From the NCBI GenBank assembly GCA_014526335.1, contig JACTAT010000112.1, forward strand, positions 1 to 64,000: a stretch of 64,000 bases of DNA. Direction: 5' to 3'. Made by a program: the position numbers and the translations under genes. The DNA comes from Chrysaora quinquecirrha. Lineage: Eukaryota; Cnidaria; Scyphozoa; Semaeostomeae; Pelagiidae. The notes under the pieces were generated by a model that saw nothing but the letters and a program-made list of their open reading frames with translations, was not told the origin of the DNA and made no database searches. This document shows positions 44,001-59,000 of this stretch, piece by piece; positions within the stretch are counted from its first letter, which is position 1; each line of letters begins with the position of its first letter.

Positions 44001-47000
44001 CACATATCAAAATTTAGACAGGGGTGCTCGTCCTATATTTTTGGGTTTGAAATCTGAACAATTCCTATTTTCTAGGTTGCAAATTTTTGGGCTATTTTTT
44101 TGGGTTTCGCGAAATCCACCATTTTTCTAGGTCTCTTAAATTCTCCTGCTATTTTATTCGGTCCTCCAATTTTTATATTGCCCACTGGAACCCTTTGAAT
44201 GAAGAACACAAAGTACTGAAAAGCATAAAATCATAGTAGCTTGTCATATTCAAACTTTGACAAATGACGTCAGCCTCTATCATGAAGACTTCATAGGCCG
44301 TTCTTTTCCTTGGACTGGAATTTTTGAGTCATTCTTTATTTCGGGTAGATAAAATTTGTTCTCGGACGAGCATCTTTGTAAAAGAATGCTTATGTGCCGT
44401 GGAAAAATGCTTGTGTCCCCCGGTTCTTGAACTTTACTGAAGAAATACATGCTCTCTTGCAATCTTTCTAACCATGTATACTCTTAGATGCCTAATTTCT
44501 TGGGGTCGGAATAGGCAGGGGAGGGGGGTTGGAACTGCAGTCAGGATGTAATTAGTGGGAGGGGGTCGGAACAAACGGGGGGTCGGACTTTGTTTGACAA
44601 ACTTTGTCCCCGCACTGCTGAAACGCAGTGTGGGGGGTCCTTGAGTACTTGAAGGCTTAGGAAATCCGTAGTTCTAACCATCAAATAGAGTGCACAAGTG
44701 AAATCAAAAACGTCAAAGATCAATATAAACGCAAACCTAATTACCAGAATCTTAATAAGAGCGGGGGGCTGGAAATTTTTCAAAAAAATTTTTCAGGTTT
44801 GGAAAGCGCCCTCTTTTACTCTTGGACGAGCTGAAGGCGAAGTCGGTCAATGAATGTATGAGACATCGATGTTTGCCCTTAAATGGAAGGAAAACAGTCT
44901 CATGTACCAATATCTCCAATATTCTTAATATCCTTCTCTGACTTGGGTTTTAGAATGTGAAACACAAAGCTTGGCGGCCAATGAAACAACACGGGCAGAA
45001 AAGAGATGCGTCACCTGCACCTGTAGAATAAATGGAACCGTTGAATGCATGGAGTGGTATCTTACGTCAGAAAGAATTGATCAATACGAAATCCACAGAT
45101 CTTGTTCCAATTGCAATTCTGAGCAGTTTGTCAGAAGTTTAGATTGCAAGTGCTATGATGATAATGAAAAAGTGTTCAGATATTTGTACACTTCGTGGAA
45201 ACCGAGTCGCTGTGTAAAATGTAATTGCAATACACAAGGCATTCATTGTGGGCTGGAAATGAAAGGCCTTCAAGATTTGCGTACGTCATTTTCCAAAAAC
45301 ATCTTCCCAATAACACTGCAGGAATCTTTAGAAAACCGATTTCCAAAGGGATCGTCAGTGTCTGACGTTGTCAACAAAGGCCTGTGTTACCAAGGTAAAA
45401 TACCTGTGATTTTTTACTGCAAATCGAACGCCTCGATTCCGTTGGATGACAAGACATGTCAACTACTTTATAGGTATTTGGATTTTGAAATTTCATGAAA
45501 CCTTGTCGTCTGTTTGGTATCGCTATTCAAAATTTAATAACCTTTTGACCAACCTCTTTAATTTTTGAATGTTAATTAATTAACACTCGCACAGAGCCAC
45601 GTCGACCCAACTCGAAGTTAAAACTTCGAGCCGGGCAGGACTTGAACCTGCGACCACGGAATTCTAGTCCGATGCTCTATCAACTGAGCTACTGGCTACA
45701 GTTGGGAACACTTGCAAACTCAAACCTTATTATCGACTTATGACTAGCAGAGATATCCATATCCGACATGATGTTATTGTGAATGTGTTGGAATCCACCA
45801 ACTACAATATTCACGGCAATTGTAGCATTGCGAGCAACGAACCAATTTTCAAAGGTTTTTGCTACTAAGTTTGAATGTTAATCAATTAACACTCGCACAG
45901 TGCCACGTCGACCCAACTCGAAGTTAAAACTTCGAGCCAGGCAGGATTTGAACCTGCGACCACGGAATTCTAGTCCGATGCTCTACCAACTGAGCTACTG
46001 CTCTTTAATTTTCATTCTAAGTAAAGAGTCAACAAGCAATAGCCAAACCCTTGATGGCCTTGTTGCTTGAGAGGTCAGCAGGACGTTTGTTTTAAACATT
46101 ATGCATATGAAAGAGTGCATCAGTATGAGTTCAAAAGAGTTGTCATTCACGGTCACTTCAAGTGTGGCTCATACTTGAAATAAATACACTATACAGTTAC
46201 ATAACAGCACAGCTGCCAGTTACTGTTAATTTTTTTTATCAGGTTGCAATATCAGTGGAGTAACAATAGAGCATGGTGGTGTCCAATACATTCCTCTTGG
46301 TGGATACCCCCGTTGCGTAAAGTGTGCTTGTTTTCACGGGGAACCCTACTGTGAAGGAATCTGGAATTTATTGGCACAGTCCTGCACGTCGCGATCAACA
46401 TGCGAGCATTTTATTCGAAATGCAACAGAAGGTAACGTGATGTTCTAAGCCATCACAGTAATAGCCCACGTTCAGGAGCCTTATTTCCTCAATTATATAG
46501 GATCGTTTCTATGCTTTCCAATCTTACGTTCAAAGCTAAAAAACTGGACAATATGCAGACAAATAAGATTATTGGATTTTTAACAGCAAAAACTAATTCA
46601 AAGCAAATTTGCGTAACTCTCAAAGAAAATGCCGCTATAAAACACCTGGGGATAACTATTGGCGAAAACCTAGCTTGGGAAACTCAAAAAATGAAAACAA
46701 AGAAAAAATTTAAAATTCCTTCTACTGTATATATACGGATCTACGCTGTTATGAACCTTCAACTAGTCTTTTTGATTCTCATGTCTTTTCTGAAATTTTT
46801 TATGTTTTTGGGGTATATGGCATAGCATCAGTAAATATCTGAAGACCTTTACGTTTTACACAAGAGAATAAACTTTAAAGATCGCAAATGCTCTATTTAG
46901 CTCTGGAGCCCTTCACCATAAAAAGCTACATTTGCTATGGCTCTAGAAATAGCCCTTTAAAATGCATACTGAATCATAAAAAATCCGCACTCTTCATCCC

Positions 47001-50000
47001 TTGTCTTAAAATTAGATACGATGGCCATTATAGACAAAAACTCTAGAATTTACGTTAAAAAGACGCAAGTCCATTGGATACATTTTAAGATCTTTTGAGT
47101 CAATACTTTTGTCATTGCAAATAGATGCTACTTGCGTTAATGCTTTGCGGGGACTTTTTACATTTCAACCATACAGTTATCTTGAATTCAGAAACCATCC
47201 TGTGTATTTGAATTGTGATATCCATTTTTTCCTCCTCAATATAGTTTGCGGCCACCCCGATAACATAAAGTGTGAAAACGAATCATATTCCTGGGACTTT
47301 AATGGCTGCAAATATTCTTGTGTGGGAGAGAAACTTCGATTTAAAATGATCAACAAGCCGTGGTGCCAGAGATTGACTGACTCAAAATACTGTGCTTCAT
47401 GTGAAGGTGACTATTAGTTTTTGAAAAAGTAGTACTAACATACATAGGTCAATCTAATAGGAAAACATCATGCAATGAATTGATACAGAAGATGGGTTCG
47501 CAATCACACGTTCATGTTAATGAAATTTTTCTTGCATTCTGACATCCTGGAAATATTCATATACTATTTGGCTAATTTAAAATAAATTAAATTAATTTAA
47601 TTTAATTAAATTAAACTAATTTAATTTAATTTATAAAGCAGTTTTCAAGGGAGCTAACTTGCCAAAGGATAGTTAAGAGATAGCCATTGTTCACGGCATT
47701 GTATATTTCAAATAGCCATTTCGCACGGATAGGAGCTGGGTAAAAATTTGCACCGAATATATTAAGAGGTTGAACCATAGACAACATTTTTGAAACAAAC
47801 CCAATCATGCAATTTGGTAATAAAGACTTCACAATTACAAAGCAAAAAGATATTTCAGTCACTATTACACTAAAAGCTATAAGTTTTGACCATAACTTGA
47901 TTAAATAGACCCATAACATAACCAGGGCGAGTTATCACAAATGGACCCACAACCCCGCCGAAACGTCTCAGAGCATGACCTACAAACTGGGTAGAATATT
48001 GCAAACTCAGGCATGTGCACCAGCTCTCCCATATGAGTTAACCCCATTGTTACATTCTATAGATAAAAACTATGATCATTGCTTATTTGTACACGTTTCC
48101 TTCCCTTTCTTCTTAGCTGTAGATAAAAAGCAATTTTTCGAAAAGTATGGTTCTAATTTATTACTATGTGGAAGAATAGAAGAAGTTATTAGGAGAGAAG
48201 AAATTTGTGATGGCTATTCAGATTGTCGAGATAGAACGGATGAAGAAAATTGCACACAAAGTGAGCAGAGATCAATTAACATTAATTTGATGAACAATCA
48301 TTTCTTTGAGTAGCACATAATCTCGAAATCGCGATAAGTTGATAAGGATCATGCTTATGGGTGGTTTGTTGCTTAGCAACGACCCTGCAACTCTAGACAA
48401 CAAGCCACTATTAAGTACCATTCTGCTATTAGACAACATTTACTGGATCACTCAGTGTGTGCAGAAGATTACAGTAAAGATTGTTCTCGAAAATTGGCAG
48501 CGCTAGATCCTTCTTTCATCCAAGCTTTTTGGAATCTGTCCACATCAGAACCATAGGGATTGTGCCTTGTATACAGACAGAATTTGTTTTCTCACTTGGA
48601 CTCTTCAGTTAATTTCTATTGGTCATCTCGCTGTATGCCGTGAACTGATTGATGTTCAAACACAATACCAATCTAGCTTCAACCTTCTAATTAGTGCATT
48701 TCGAGTCGCATCTGTGTATAAACTCCACCGCTGCCAATTATTTGGGTCTGTTTCTGACGTTTAGCTCTGTACGCTGAGTAGTTTCAGATGATAAATGCTT
48801 AAAGTATGACAATTTTTCGCTGTTCATCGCAATTTTGAGACTCAATATCTTGAATCTCTCTACCTTGAACCTTAAAGGGTCCGTCGTGGGGGGGGGGGGG
48901 GTTTAGTAGATTTGTTGAGATTTCTCCAAAAGGAAATTTATCGAAAATAATAGAAATTTGTCAGAAATACGAGATCAGTGACATTTTCTTCTGATTTTGT
49001 AATATTTTCCGTATGATGCAGCAATCGGTTTTTATTTTACCAAAATTTCTCAGAACAATAACATTTGAGAGAATTTGCTGAAAAAATGCAATTACGCTAT
49101 TCGACGTGTTTAAGATTCCCCATCCATCTTCAGTTAGAATAAAAATGATATGGTGTCGTTATTCATTACAAAATTAGCTACTTTGTACATTTTCAACAAA
49201 ACGTTACAATATCTGAAAATGCAAAGAATTTGCAACTCGAATGACTTGTTTCTGAACCTTCTTTTCACTAAGGTTTGTTCAGCTCGCTTTCCCAAAGCTT
49301 TTCCTGCTAAGTATCTTCACCATTTCGTTTTGCCGAATCTTTCGATATTCCAACTTAGAAGAGGAACATCGACTATGAATCGAAGTCTTGTTCGAAATAG
49401 CGAATTGTTCAACACAGGGAGTTTCAAGCTGCAGAGAGAAAATTATGTGTGCATTATTGTTATTGCATAATATACCTGATTGATGAAGATTGATTAAGGC
49501 ATCTCGTCGAAGCGTTATTCACTCCTTTTACAGCCTTTACCTCGCACAGCCTTTCTTGCGATTCTGCTTATAACAATGATTAGTGATTTTCAACGATGTT
49601 TTATTCTCTTTAGCAACTTGCTGTTTTGCTAAATTAAAAACCAATAAATGGGACCATTGGGGTCACACTTAGGTCGAGTTCATTTGGGTTTTAGGGATAT
49701 GAAATGTTTCTTGAAAAAGACCAAAGGTACCGAGGCTAATTCTGAACACAAAGAGTAAATAGGATATCTTTTTTGTGCAATTTTAAGATAAAATGGAGTA
49801 ATCGTGTAGGGGATAAGAGATTAAGAAAAATGAAAAGGATATGTGGTATTCTGATTCCCTCTAATGGGACAAAAATATACTAATAGAGACATTTACAAAT
49901 ATACCGAGACCGGTACAATTTGGCCCTGTCGGACAGAGAGTTTTCACTCTGTATTGAAAACGGTCCTGACATTTACTGAAATTTTGTTCTTTTTCTAGTA

Positions 50001-53000
50001 TATTGCTCTTTGTCACAAACGAATGTAGCAGGTCAAGTTATAACTTGGCCAAGGATGGCAGTTGGCAGTTCAATCAATGCCCCGTGTAATCTCATTAATA
50101 GATGGTGGACAGGTAATATATTGATACTTCAATATGCTTTCAATAATACTTAAAAATGATTTCTTGCTGAACCTGAAATTACTATAGAACAAGAAATAAA
50201 TGAAAGGTGGTAAATGGTGAATGGGAAAAATTATCCTCATCGAAGCAATGTAAAAAATGCAGACTTAAGTAGCTAATGGCTTGTGTTAGGATATTCGGGA
50301 GATTGCGTAATATAATTTCTCGAGCTAATAATCATAATTTCGAGATCGCGTTTTATTAGTTAGTTGATTAGATGGGTGTTTATATTTATATTTCTCTATA
50401 GTTATATTTCTATCCAATCCAGAAAAAGTTTTTATTTCATAATGAATAAAATCCTATGGTATATTCATCTAACTCAGAAAGTGTTTTCTCTGAACTTTTT
50501 CTTCTTTCCTTCAACATTTAAATTTTTGATCAATTCTAATTGTTCAACATTTTTTTGGTCTACATTTTAGGGATTATCATGAAAGAATGCCGCAGGAGCA
50601 GGTCGGGAAGAGCGCAATTACATGGAACGTACTGTGATTGCGTAGATACAAGAAAGTTTGAAATAAATTTTGACGTGAGTCAAATCTTTGAGAAATGAAT
50701 CATCTCTTACGAGATGATCAAGATATATCACTAAGAAAAATTCCCAAGTAGCGATCGAGAATTAGCGAACATTGGCTTCTTTTAAATTTATCTAAAAAAT
50801 ATTTTGGGAAACTTATGCGAGCAAAGAAAATTGTTAAATATGGGTGTAGGAATACGAAAGAAATAGAAAAGTACAATGCCATGACGAATCATTTGTCGCA
50901 GTGGTTTTGTGTAACACTGCCTTTCTATTCATATCTAGAGATTTGCTGATTATGGCACTGTCACTACCGCACAACTTCTTCAAATCTCAGACAGCTTGCT
51001 TCAAAACGTCACGACAGCGGTTAGAGCTTCACAGTACTTTCCATATATCAAACATTTGTCTGAAGAAGCCCAAAAAATTAACTATTCCAGCGATGCATTC
51101 TGGCAGGTACGGTATATTTCAAAAATTTTTTACTAAAGTGGATAACAGAGTGCTGTATACACTACAGCTCTTATTCACAACTTGCTAGTTATCAGGCTCT
51201 TATTTACAATTTGCTAGTTAAGTGAATTTTCGCAAGTTATGAATGTTCCCGTCAAGATGCATGCAACCTATTTCTATGCTTTCTAAAATTATTCAGTAAA
51301 CCAAAGTACTAAGCATTCAAATTTAATCTCCCAATGATAAAATAAAGCCTTTTCCTAAGAAACTTTTATTATTTTAGAGCTTTCTTGTCTTTGAACCAAA
51401 TCAAGCAGAAACTACTAAGGTTCCCTCTTGAAGCTTTTTGTTAAACAATTGTCAAACGATTAGAGTCCCTCTGATTTCCGAGAAATCAGTATTCTTTTTA
51501 TTGATAACTCCATTTCTCAGGAAACAATTTTCCTACGTGAGCCCCTCTGTGTTGTATTTAACTTCAATTTTAATTTGCAAGATATTTTATAAAATTCGGC
51601 TCCGAATAAAATATCCATCAGGATTTTTCTCCAGTAGTTGCCTAACGTATTGATAGAAGATTTTTTCTATTCAGCTCTAAGTCTCATTGAAAATATTCCA
51701 CCTTATAGATATTTGAACAAGAAAAGCCCCTGCACTTACGCTTTATTTATTTTTACCCTTATGTTATTCTATTTTCGTCAGAACATATATGACATGTTGA
51801 CGCACAGGCCTCCTTGTGAAGAATACAATATAACGATACAGGTAAGATGGAATTTGATTGTTTGTTTCAGAATTGCGTTGACAAATATTTTTACAGCATG
51901 CATTCTGATAGATCAGGAATAGATCAGTTAGCTTGAACATTGCCTATTGACTTGGTGCCTTGTATACCCGGTGATCGTCTTCGTACTCCTCTTCGAACTC
52001 GATGTAAAGATGCCTGTTCCACAGAGCGGCGTTTATCTATAAATGTATGCTGACGATTCAACAGCATATTATGTTGGTGATAATGTTGATGACGTTCTAG
52101 ATGGTTCAAATAAAATCCAGAGGAAGTTAATTTCATGGTGTGTAGAGAAGCAATGAGGACAGAAGCAATGATAATCTTAAGAGAACCCTTCATAGGTCCC
52201 CTGAAACAGTTATGTTTCGGACAGGGCAACATTGAATTTGTGACTGAAACAAAGTGCCTTTTGGTGACTATAGATAGAGGATTAAAATGGAATAAGCAAA
52301 TGTAGAGGGATCTGAAAGATTTTAGTGCAAGATAAGAGTAGTTTTCAAAAAGAGGTTGCAATAGGAACCAAAAAGAAGGAGCACGTTATTATTTACAATG
52401 GACAAACTCAGTCTGTGTATTTTAGAACTTAAATTATTGAATACATTTTATAAGATATAGACATGCAAATTTCTCAGGTTATATTTCCAATCTATTTTTT
52501 GTTATTTGAGTTTGTAGCATTTCCAATAAGCAATCATTGCTAAATGTAAATAAGTAACACGCAACTTCGAACTGATAAGCTGAAATGCACAAAGTAACAC
52601 GCAATCACTGAAAAATTCCCAAGAATGCTAAATTACGTACCAAAATTTAGAATATATCTTTTTTTGATGCGCCAAAGTGGCAAAGCAAAATATGTCGTCT
52701 TAACTACCTTCCAGCGTGCCAAAACCTTGAGGACGATTTATGCTTATACCATTCTTACCTCGTAGCAATCCTACTTTATTTTTACCAAATTATTTTCCAG
52801 AGATTGAAATTTTTCTTTTCTCGATATGATTTTAAGACAATTAAATTCGAAACGCTCAAACGCCTTGCTAAGCTTCCCAACTGTTACTCATCTTAAAGGC
52901 AAGTTTTTACAGAGGAGTGAATTCCGTCCTCCCGCAAAACTATTATGCAGAGAAACACCTGTGTAGACCATAGTGTCAATAAAGACGATTAATTAAGTTT

Positions 53001-56000
53001 AACAAGGGCAATCCTAGGAACTAGTCAGGTTGAAGAGCAAGCGGATAAAGGAAAACAACATTAAATTTATGAGAATATGCAGTCAGCAGTGTCTGCAAGC
53101 AAATGCTGCTATTTGCTACTGTTTGTATGTGACTCTTTGCTGTGGGAGTTCAAATTTCGCAAATCGGTGCGTACTAATCATTGCAGCTGACATCGGAATT
53201 TAAATTTTCTTTATTCTTTTAGAAAGGACGTTATCTCGGACACCTCTTGCCAAGCCTTGATAACAGGTAATAGAATGCTATTTTCGAACTATGTCGATCC
53301 AGAATGACAGATCAATCCCATTTAATTCGAATTAACGCATCCTTTTCTTGAAGGCTTTCTGAAATAAACATCCCTCTATATCTTACGCGTACTTTAATCC
53401 TTTTAATCGAACGCGTGAGTAGCTATATTTATTTAAGAATTAACTCAAAGATGTCACAAATGAGAATGAGGATTAATATAGAAGAGTTCATGCCGAAAGC
53501 AGGCTTTCTTTTTATCATGATTTTCATTTATAAGACCTTTCGTAATTAAAAGTCTTGATATAAACAGGTGAATTTGAAATAAGCGACTCTCCATTGAAAA
53601 TTAACTTCCTCCTAGGAATTTTGTATTGGTGCTTTTCATTTCAAATATTCCAGTAGGCTAGCCCGCAACAGCACCAGAACCTCCATGCCGACATCGCGAC
53701 ATAATCTAAAGTAGTTTTTATCTGCCTCGGCTCCTGCTACCGTTAGCTTGTCCTTCTAAGCACAGTTTTTCCAGGATGTTTCCTCTTACTGGGTGGCCGA
53801 ATTGAATTTGAGTTGTTTTTGGCATATTGTTCTCATAGGGTTCCTGTCTATGTTCGCTATCTATGATTGTTATGATGATCAGTTCTTCCTGGTTGGTTTT
53901 CTGTTCAGTCCATGAGGTCTCACTCTAGACAGGGAAATACGAAGAATCTCGGAAAATGAATCGCCAACTTTCAAAGTATCAGAATCAGAAGAAAAATTCG
54001 TGATTAGGCAATTGCTTAGTTTCTACAGGTATTTATCTCTCCATTCATTCTTCTGAAAACCACATGTGGATTAACACCCTGCTTACTGAGAGTCTTTGGT
54101 TTACATCTATTAAACGAGGGTTGACCATGAGAGCTGAGTTTTTTGTTTTGATGTTTAAGTTTTTGTTGATGAATGTATTTGACATGTCTGTGAATGCTTT
54201 TTGCCACAGCAGTGTCAATGCTGCACCTAACATTTTGTGTCAGTGTGCTTCCAAGATAGTTGAAACTGTTTATTTGCTGAAGTTGCTCTCCATCAAGTAA
54301 AATATTGCATTTCGTTGGTGACACTTATTTTTAGAATACCATAATCTTTCTCTTAGATGATGTTAAGATCCCTTAGTTTGTTTTCTTCCATCTTTATCTG
54401 AAAGAGTTGATTCAGATCTTCTTCACCGTTGGCCAGGAGTACTGTGTCATCAGCGTATCTGATGTTTTGTAGGTTTACGCCATGAACCGTTTTTATAGCT
54501 TGAGCGGTCTGTTCATCGCTTAACATTTCGTATGATCACTTCTTCGTAGCGGGACAATGGGTTTGGCGATATATATAAAACAGCCTTGTCTCACACCTCT
54601 ATTTACGTGTGTCCCTTACGTAGTTCCCAATCAGTTGATACTGCTGCCATTTGGTCCCCAATATAGGTTTTTCAAAATATTTTTTCAAAAGTATACCTTT
54701 CCCGTTCTTGCTAATTTCTTCCAAGTCTTTCATTAGCTACTTCTCTATAATTTACTGACTGAAAGGCTTTCTCATAGTCGATAAAGCTGTGAGAATATCG
54801 CGTTGCATATTTACTAAATAAGCTGTCTAGTAATAAAGGCAAATAACATGAATGTTATCTTGACACATGTTCAAATTGATATGCGCAAGTTAAGAAACAC
54901 AGTCTTTGTCGTTTTGTTTTAATCAAATCGCAAAGAAAATATCATAAAGAGAAGGAGGAACAAATACTTGAGATTTTGAATTTCTTTCTAGTTCCCTGGC
55001 ACTTCTTCGAAACGCTTCTAAGAAGAGGTAAGTACGCAAGCGTGCAAAGTAAAAATCTATAATAACAGCATAAGAAGTTGTGCTCGGATACCAAACATAT
55101 CTTCTTGTAAGAGTTGCTAAACGTAGCTAACAGAAAGTCCATTTATTCCTGAAATCAGAACATGTAGATGTCCATCACTGTTGCGTAGGTTGGAGAAAAC
55201 CACAGTTCAAAACCAGCAGAAACCACACAGAGTAGGTAACACAAGCAAGGGAACCAACCGAAAACACATAAAACAAGCCAATATCAGCCTTTCTCACCTC
55301 AGAACAATCGAACTTTGGTATAATGCAAACAAAGCCCTTGATATGCATAGGATCTGCATAGGATCTTTGAATTCATTGGAGGACAAATCATTCGTAAAAA
55401 TTTAAAATGCATAATTAAATAAAATTCGCAGCAGAAACCCTTTTCTACTCTTTGCGAGAAGTTTTTTATTAATTATTGTTTTTTCATAGCAGTAACGAAA
55501 CAATATTTCGTAACAGCTATGAGAAAAAATCGTTAGAAACTTTCGAATCTGACATTTTTCAGAATGGCCAATGGTGTTTCAGCTTTTTAATTGGTTCTTG
55601 AAGTTTTTATGATTTTTGTACGTGATTCATAGTACAAAAATCATAAATCATAACGGCGTAATATTACATTTTTTCTAGAAGTCCTGACGCTCATACAGAA
55701 GGATCAAAGCTTGGGTCACAACTGGCCTCGTACAAGAGACTCTTGATTTCTGAAAGGAACATCTTGCGGGTATTATTTCAAGCAATTTTTTATTAAATTC
55801 TGCAGGGGCTCTACAGAGCTCAGGGGATTATCTAAGCTTTCTATTTTTAAAGAAAATATCTTGGGAAAAAAATGAATCTTGCTAATGAACGTTACTTAAC
55901 AACTAGGTGGTGGACATGTGCTTCAGGAATGGACCAATAACCAGGGCAAGATTGAGAAAGATATCAAATAGCAATTAAGAAAAACGTTCCCAGGAATATA

Positions 56001-59000
56001 TATTTCATTCACTTCGGCACAAACGTATTTCATTTACCCATCAAATGCGAATATTCTGGTTAGACAGACCCGGCCATAACTAATGCAAAATTTCCCAAAA
56101 TGATGAACTGACCCATAACTTAGCCAAAAAGTCAGTCACTAAGAATTTGCTTTGCAAGTTAATTTGCAGGCAAAATTTTTTATGGGTGCTTGAGTAATAT
56201 CTTACGTCCCCAGGATCTAAAAAAACTTGTAAAGGAGCGCAGACTATACAGTGGTTTAAGAGTGAAAATAATAACAACTCTATCACTAAAGAAGCTTGGT
56301 CTGGACAGACATTATTATTCATCAATGCATTAGCTAAGTGATTCTTTTCTACCTGAATGCACAATAAAATGGTGCCTATTTTAATTTTGTCCTATCCACT
56401 TCGTATTTTGTGAATTGAAAGAGTTGTCTTGAAAAGTAAAATTTGTGGTCTTGATAACCCGTTCTTGAAAGACTAGAAAACTCATTACTATATGTATCGA
56501 TCCTCTGCGATACAACAAAGTTTGAACACCCTCTAAAAATTAACAACGAGTTTCTTTCATAAGACCTGCTCGCTCGCCTTTTTTCGAAGTTTCATTAAGG
56601 GGACCAGAGGCAAATTTTACCTGTCAGATCCACTGAATAGGGAGGACGGATACTTGACGTTCTTAAGGGTCAGATCAAAAGCCTATTCTTACTGGTTTTG
56701 TTTCATAATTTTCTTGGAATGCAGTTGAAAATGGTTTTTCTCATGATTTGAATCAATTGAAATGATATAGACAGGGGATTGCTCCAATCTTCTGCCAACG
56801 TAAAGAGCCAATCATCCTTAAAACTTGAAAGAGCACGTGGCTCCAGTCCTGACAAATTTGTGATGATTGTCTACATAGGTCCTAGTCTTTGGTCTTGTGA
56901 TTTGACCTTAAACTAGGCGCTGTAATAAAATTAAGAATTACAGCATGTAAAAACAGGTCCGGAAATGTTCGATAACGAGAATAAATGCAGAGGCGCAAGA
57001 GAAGACATACAGATTGAAAATGAATAATGATTAACTCATTTAAAATGTAGCCTAACAGTTACATATCATTCGTTTTCATTTCGTGTGTCTTCTCATGCGT
57101 CTCTGCTTTGTTCCTTGTTATCTAATATTTATCATATTCGTCGCGAGAACACTTAACACTTTTAACATACGCAATTTAGCTAATTAAATGCATACAAGCC
57201 TTAGAATGGCAGCACGTTTAAACTGCCTTGATGTATAATGTAAAGAGATGGCCCCGTCAGTGCAGTTTTGATGGATCCGACTGTATATTTAATGACACCA
57301 TTTATATATAGGAAGCAAGCAAAGATTCGTACCTTATTTTTGTCATATGATTTAATAAAAATTACCCTTGATTTGCCTTAGTATCGCATATAGCATACAA
57401 CATGTGGTTACTGTCTTTGCCACCGCTCCCTCGCCGTGACTTCGTTCACGCATTCTCGCCCAAGAAGATCCTGAAAATCTCAAAACAACGCAGTTAAACT
57501 CTGTTTCTTACCAATTAACTAACTAACTTACTTACTTACTTAGTTACTAACTAACTAACTAACTCACTCACTAACTAACTAACTAACTAATTTACAAACT
57601 AACTGAACTACCTAACTAACTAACTAACTAACTAACTAGCTAACTAGTTTACTAACTAACTAAATAAAATATGAATATGTTTATGTAATTCCCACAGAAC
57701 TGCAGGTAGAAACAGAAAGGGTATGTGATCCTGTTTACAGGGGAAGAAAAATTTAGTAGAATTACTCATTAGTCATTGTTCTTCTCGGGTAGCGATCTTC
57801 CTTCGCACTTCGATTTCTTAGTTAATTTGGGAGAAAGAGTGACCACTTTGGTGATAATAGTTCACTATTCAAGAAACATTACAGTCGGTATTATTACCGA
57901 GAAAAATTAAAAATATTAAGAATAAACAATTTTCGTGAAGTATGTTTTGAGACGTTGAAACCTTTAATATATTTGGAAAATTATGGGATTGAAAAACTTT
58001 CAACCAGTAAAAACATTAATGGCACTGCATTAAGTAAAAAAAGACTAACCACACTGCTAAATAAAAATAAACTTAAGTGAACATAAATATTTGTTCACCG
58101 GAATGTAAGGCGAAAGCTGTGAAGCTTTTTATGCTGAAATTAATCAGAGAATAATGTAAACTAATTGAGTACACAAATAGCAAAGTCCAGCAATGCCAAG
58201 ATATTCTGATGACCGAATCATCAACTACTTTTCATTTTTACAGATGACTACACAGAAAGAAGGTGTTATTATAGTGCCGCAGAACTTGGTAAGAAAAACT
58301 TCTTCATACTTATTATCCACTTTGACGGTTTATCTTCTTCCAAAAGGCTGTTTCAGTTTGCGTGGAAAGCACAACTTTTAGATTAAAGCAGGAATACAAC
58401 AATTTTGGGTTTAGAACAAGAAATTTTAATCAAAGGCACTTGTTTAAGAGGAGTCGAAATCGTTACGTTTATATTCAAGTTCACAAAGATTCTTGAAACA
58501 CAGTTTCAAAGTCAAAAATGCAAGCCCATTTCCTCTTGATATGGCTTCATATATAATATCATCGCTATGATAATAAAGCCTTTGATTACTTTCTTTAGGA
58601 ATTGAAGACCAGATCACCAGAAGTTCTCGGTATGAAAAACATTACATCTTCTAGAAATCAAACAGTTGATGAAAAGGTAAGAGTGACCAAGTTTTTAGCT
58701 TCATTTTTTCGTTGTAAGTATTGACTTTTCCAAAAATTTACACAACAGGAACGAAGCGTAATAGAGTTGCGTAAGTGTTTGTGTTTTTACTTTACAGAAA
58801 ACTCTTGTTGAACAACGAAAAAGATTGAAAGAAATTGATACAAAATTAAGACATATAAAAGCAGCTACAATAATCGAATCTGTCTTTGGCTCAGTGGTTA
58901 TTATCATCAGCATTATCTGCCTCTTATTGTACAAAGTACTAAGGTTAGTGAAATTAAGCACGTTCTTCATACGTAAATTTTATGCCTTCTTGGGAAAAGT

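Noticed and set aside
45600..45700. Functional tRNA gene
   Set aside because: A and B boxes are present, but the acceptor stem does not pair and the sequence continues into a conserved body and tail with a second copy nearby, so it is a SINE.
51378..51419. Extra exon SFLVFEPNQAETTK of the large receptor
   Set aside because: Acceptor and frame are possible, but the donor (AAG|gttccc) is poor and no domain supports it.
51638..51780. Extra GAIN-like exon (EDFFYSALSLIENI)
   Set aside because: Suggestive helix, but its acceptor phase does not match exon 50939-51106 and there is no in-phase donor.
57700..57730. Exon after ttcccacag
   Set aside because: In the required phase it meets TAG after three codons.
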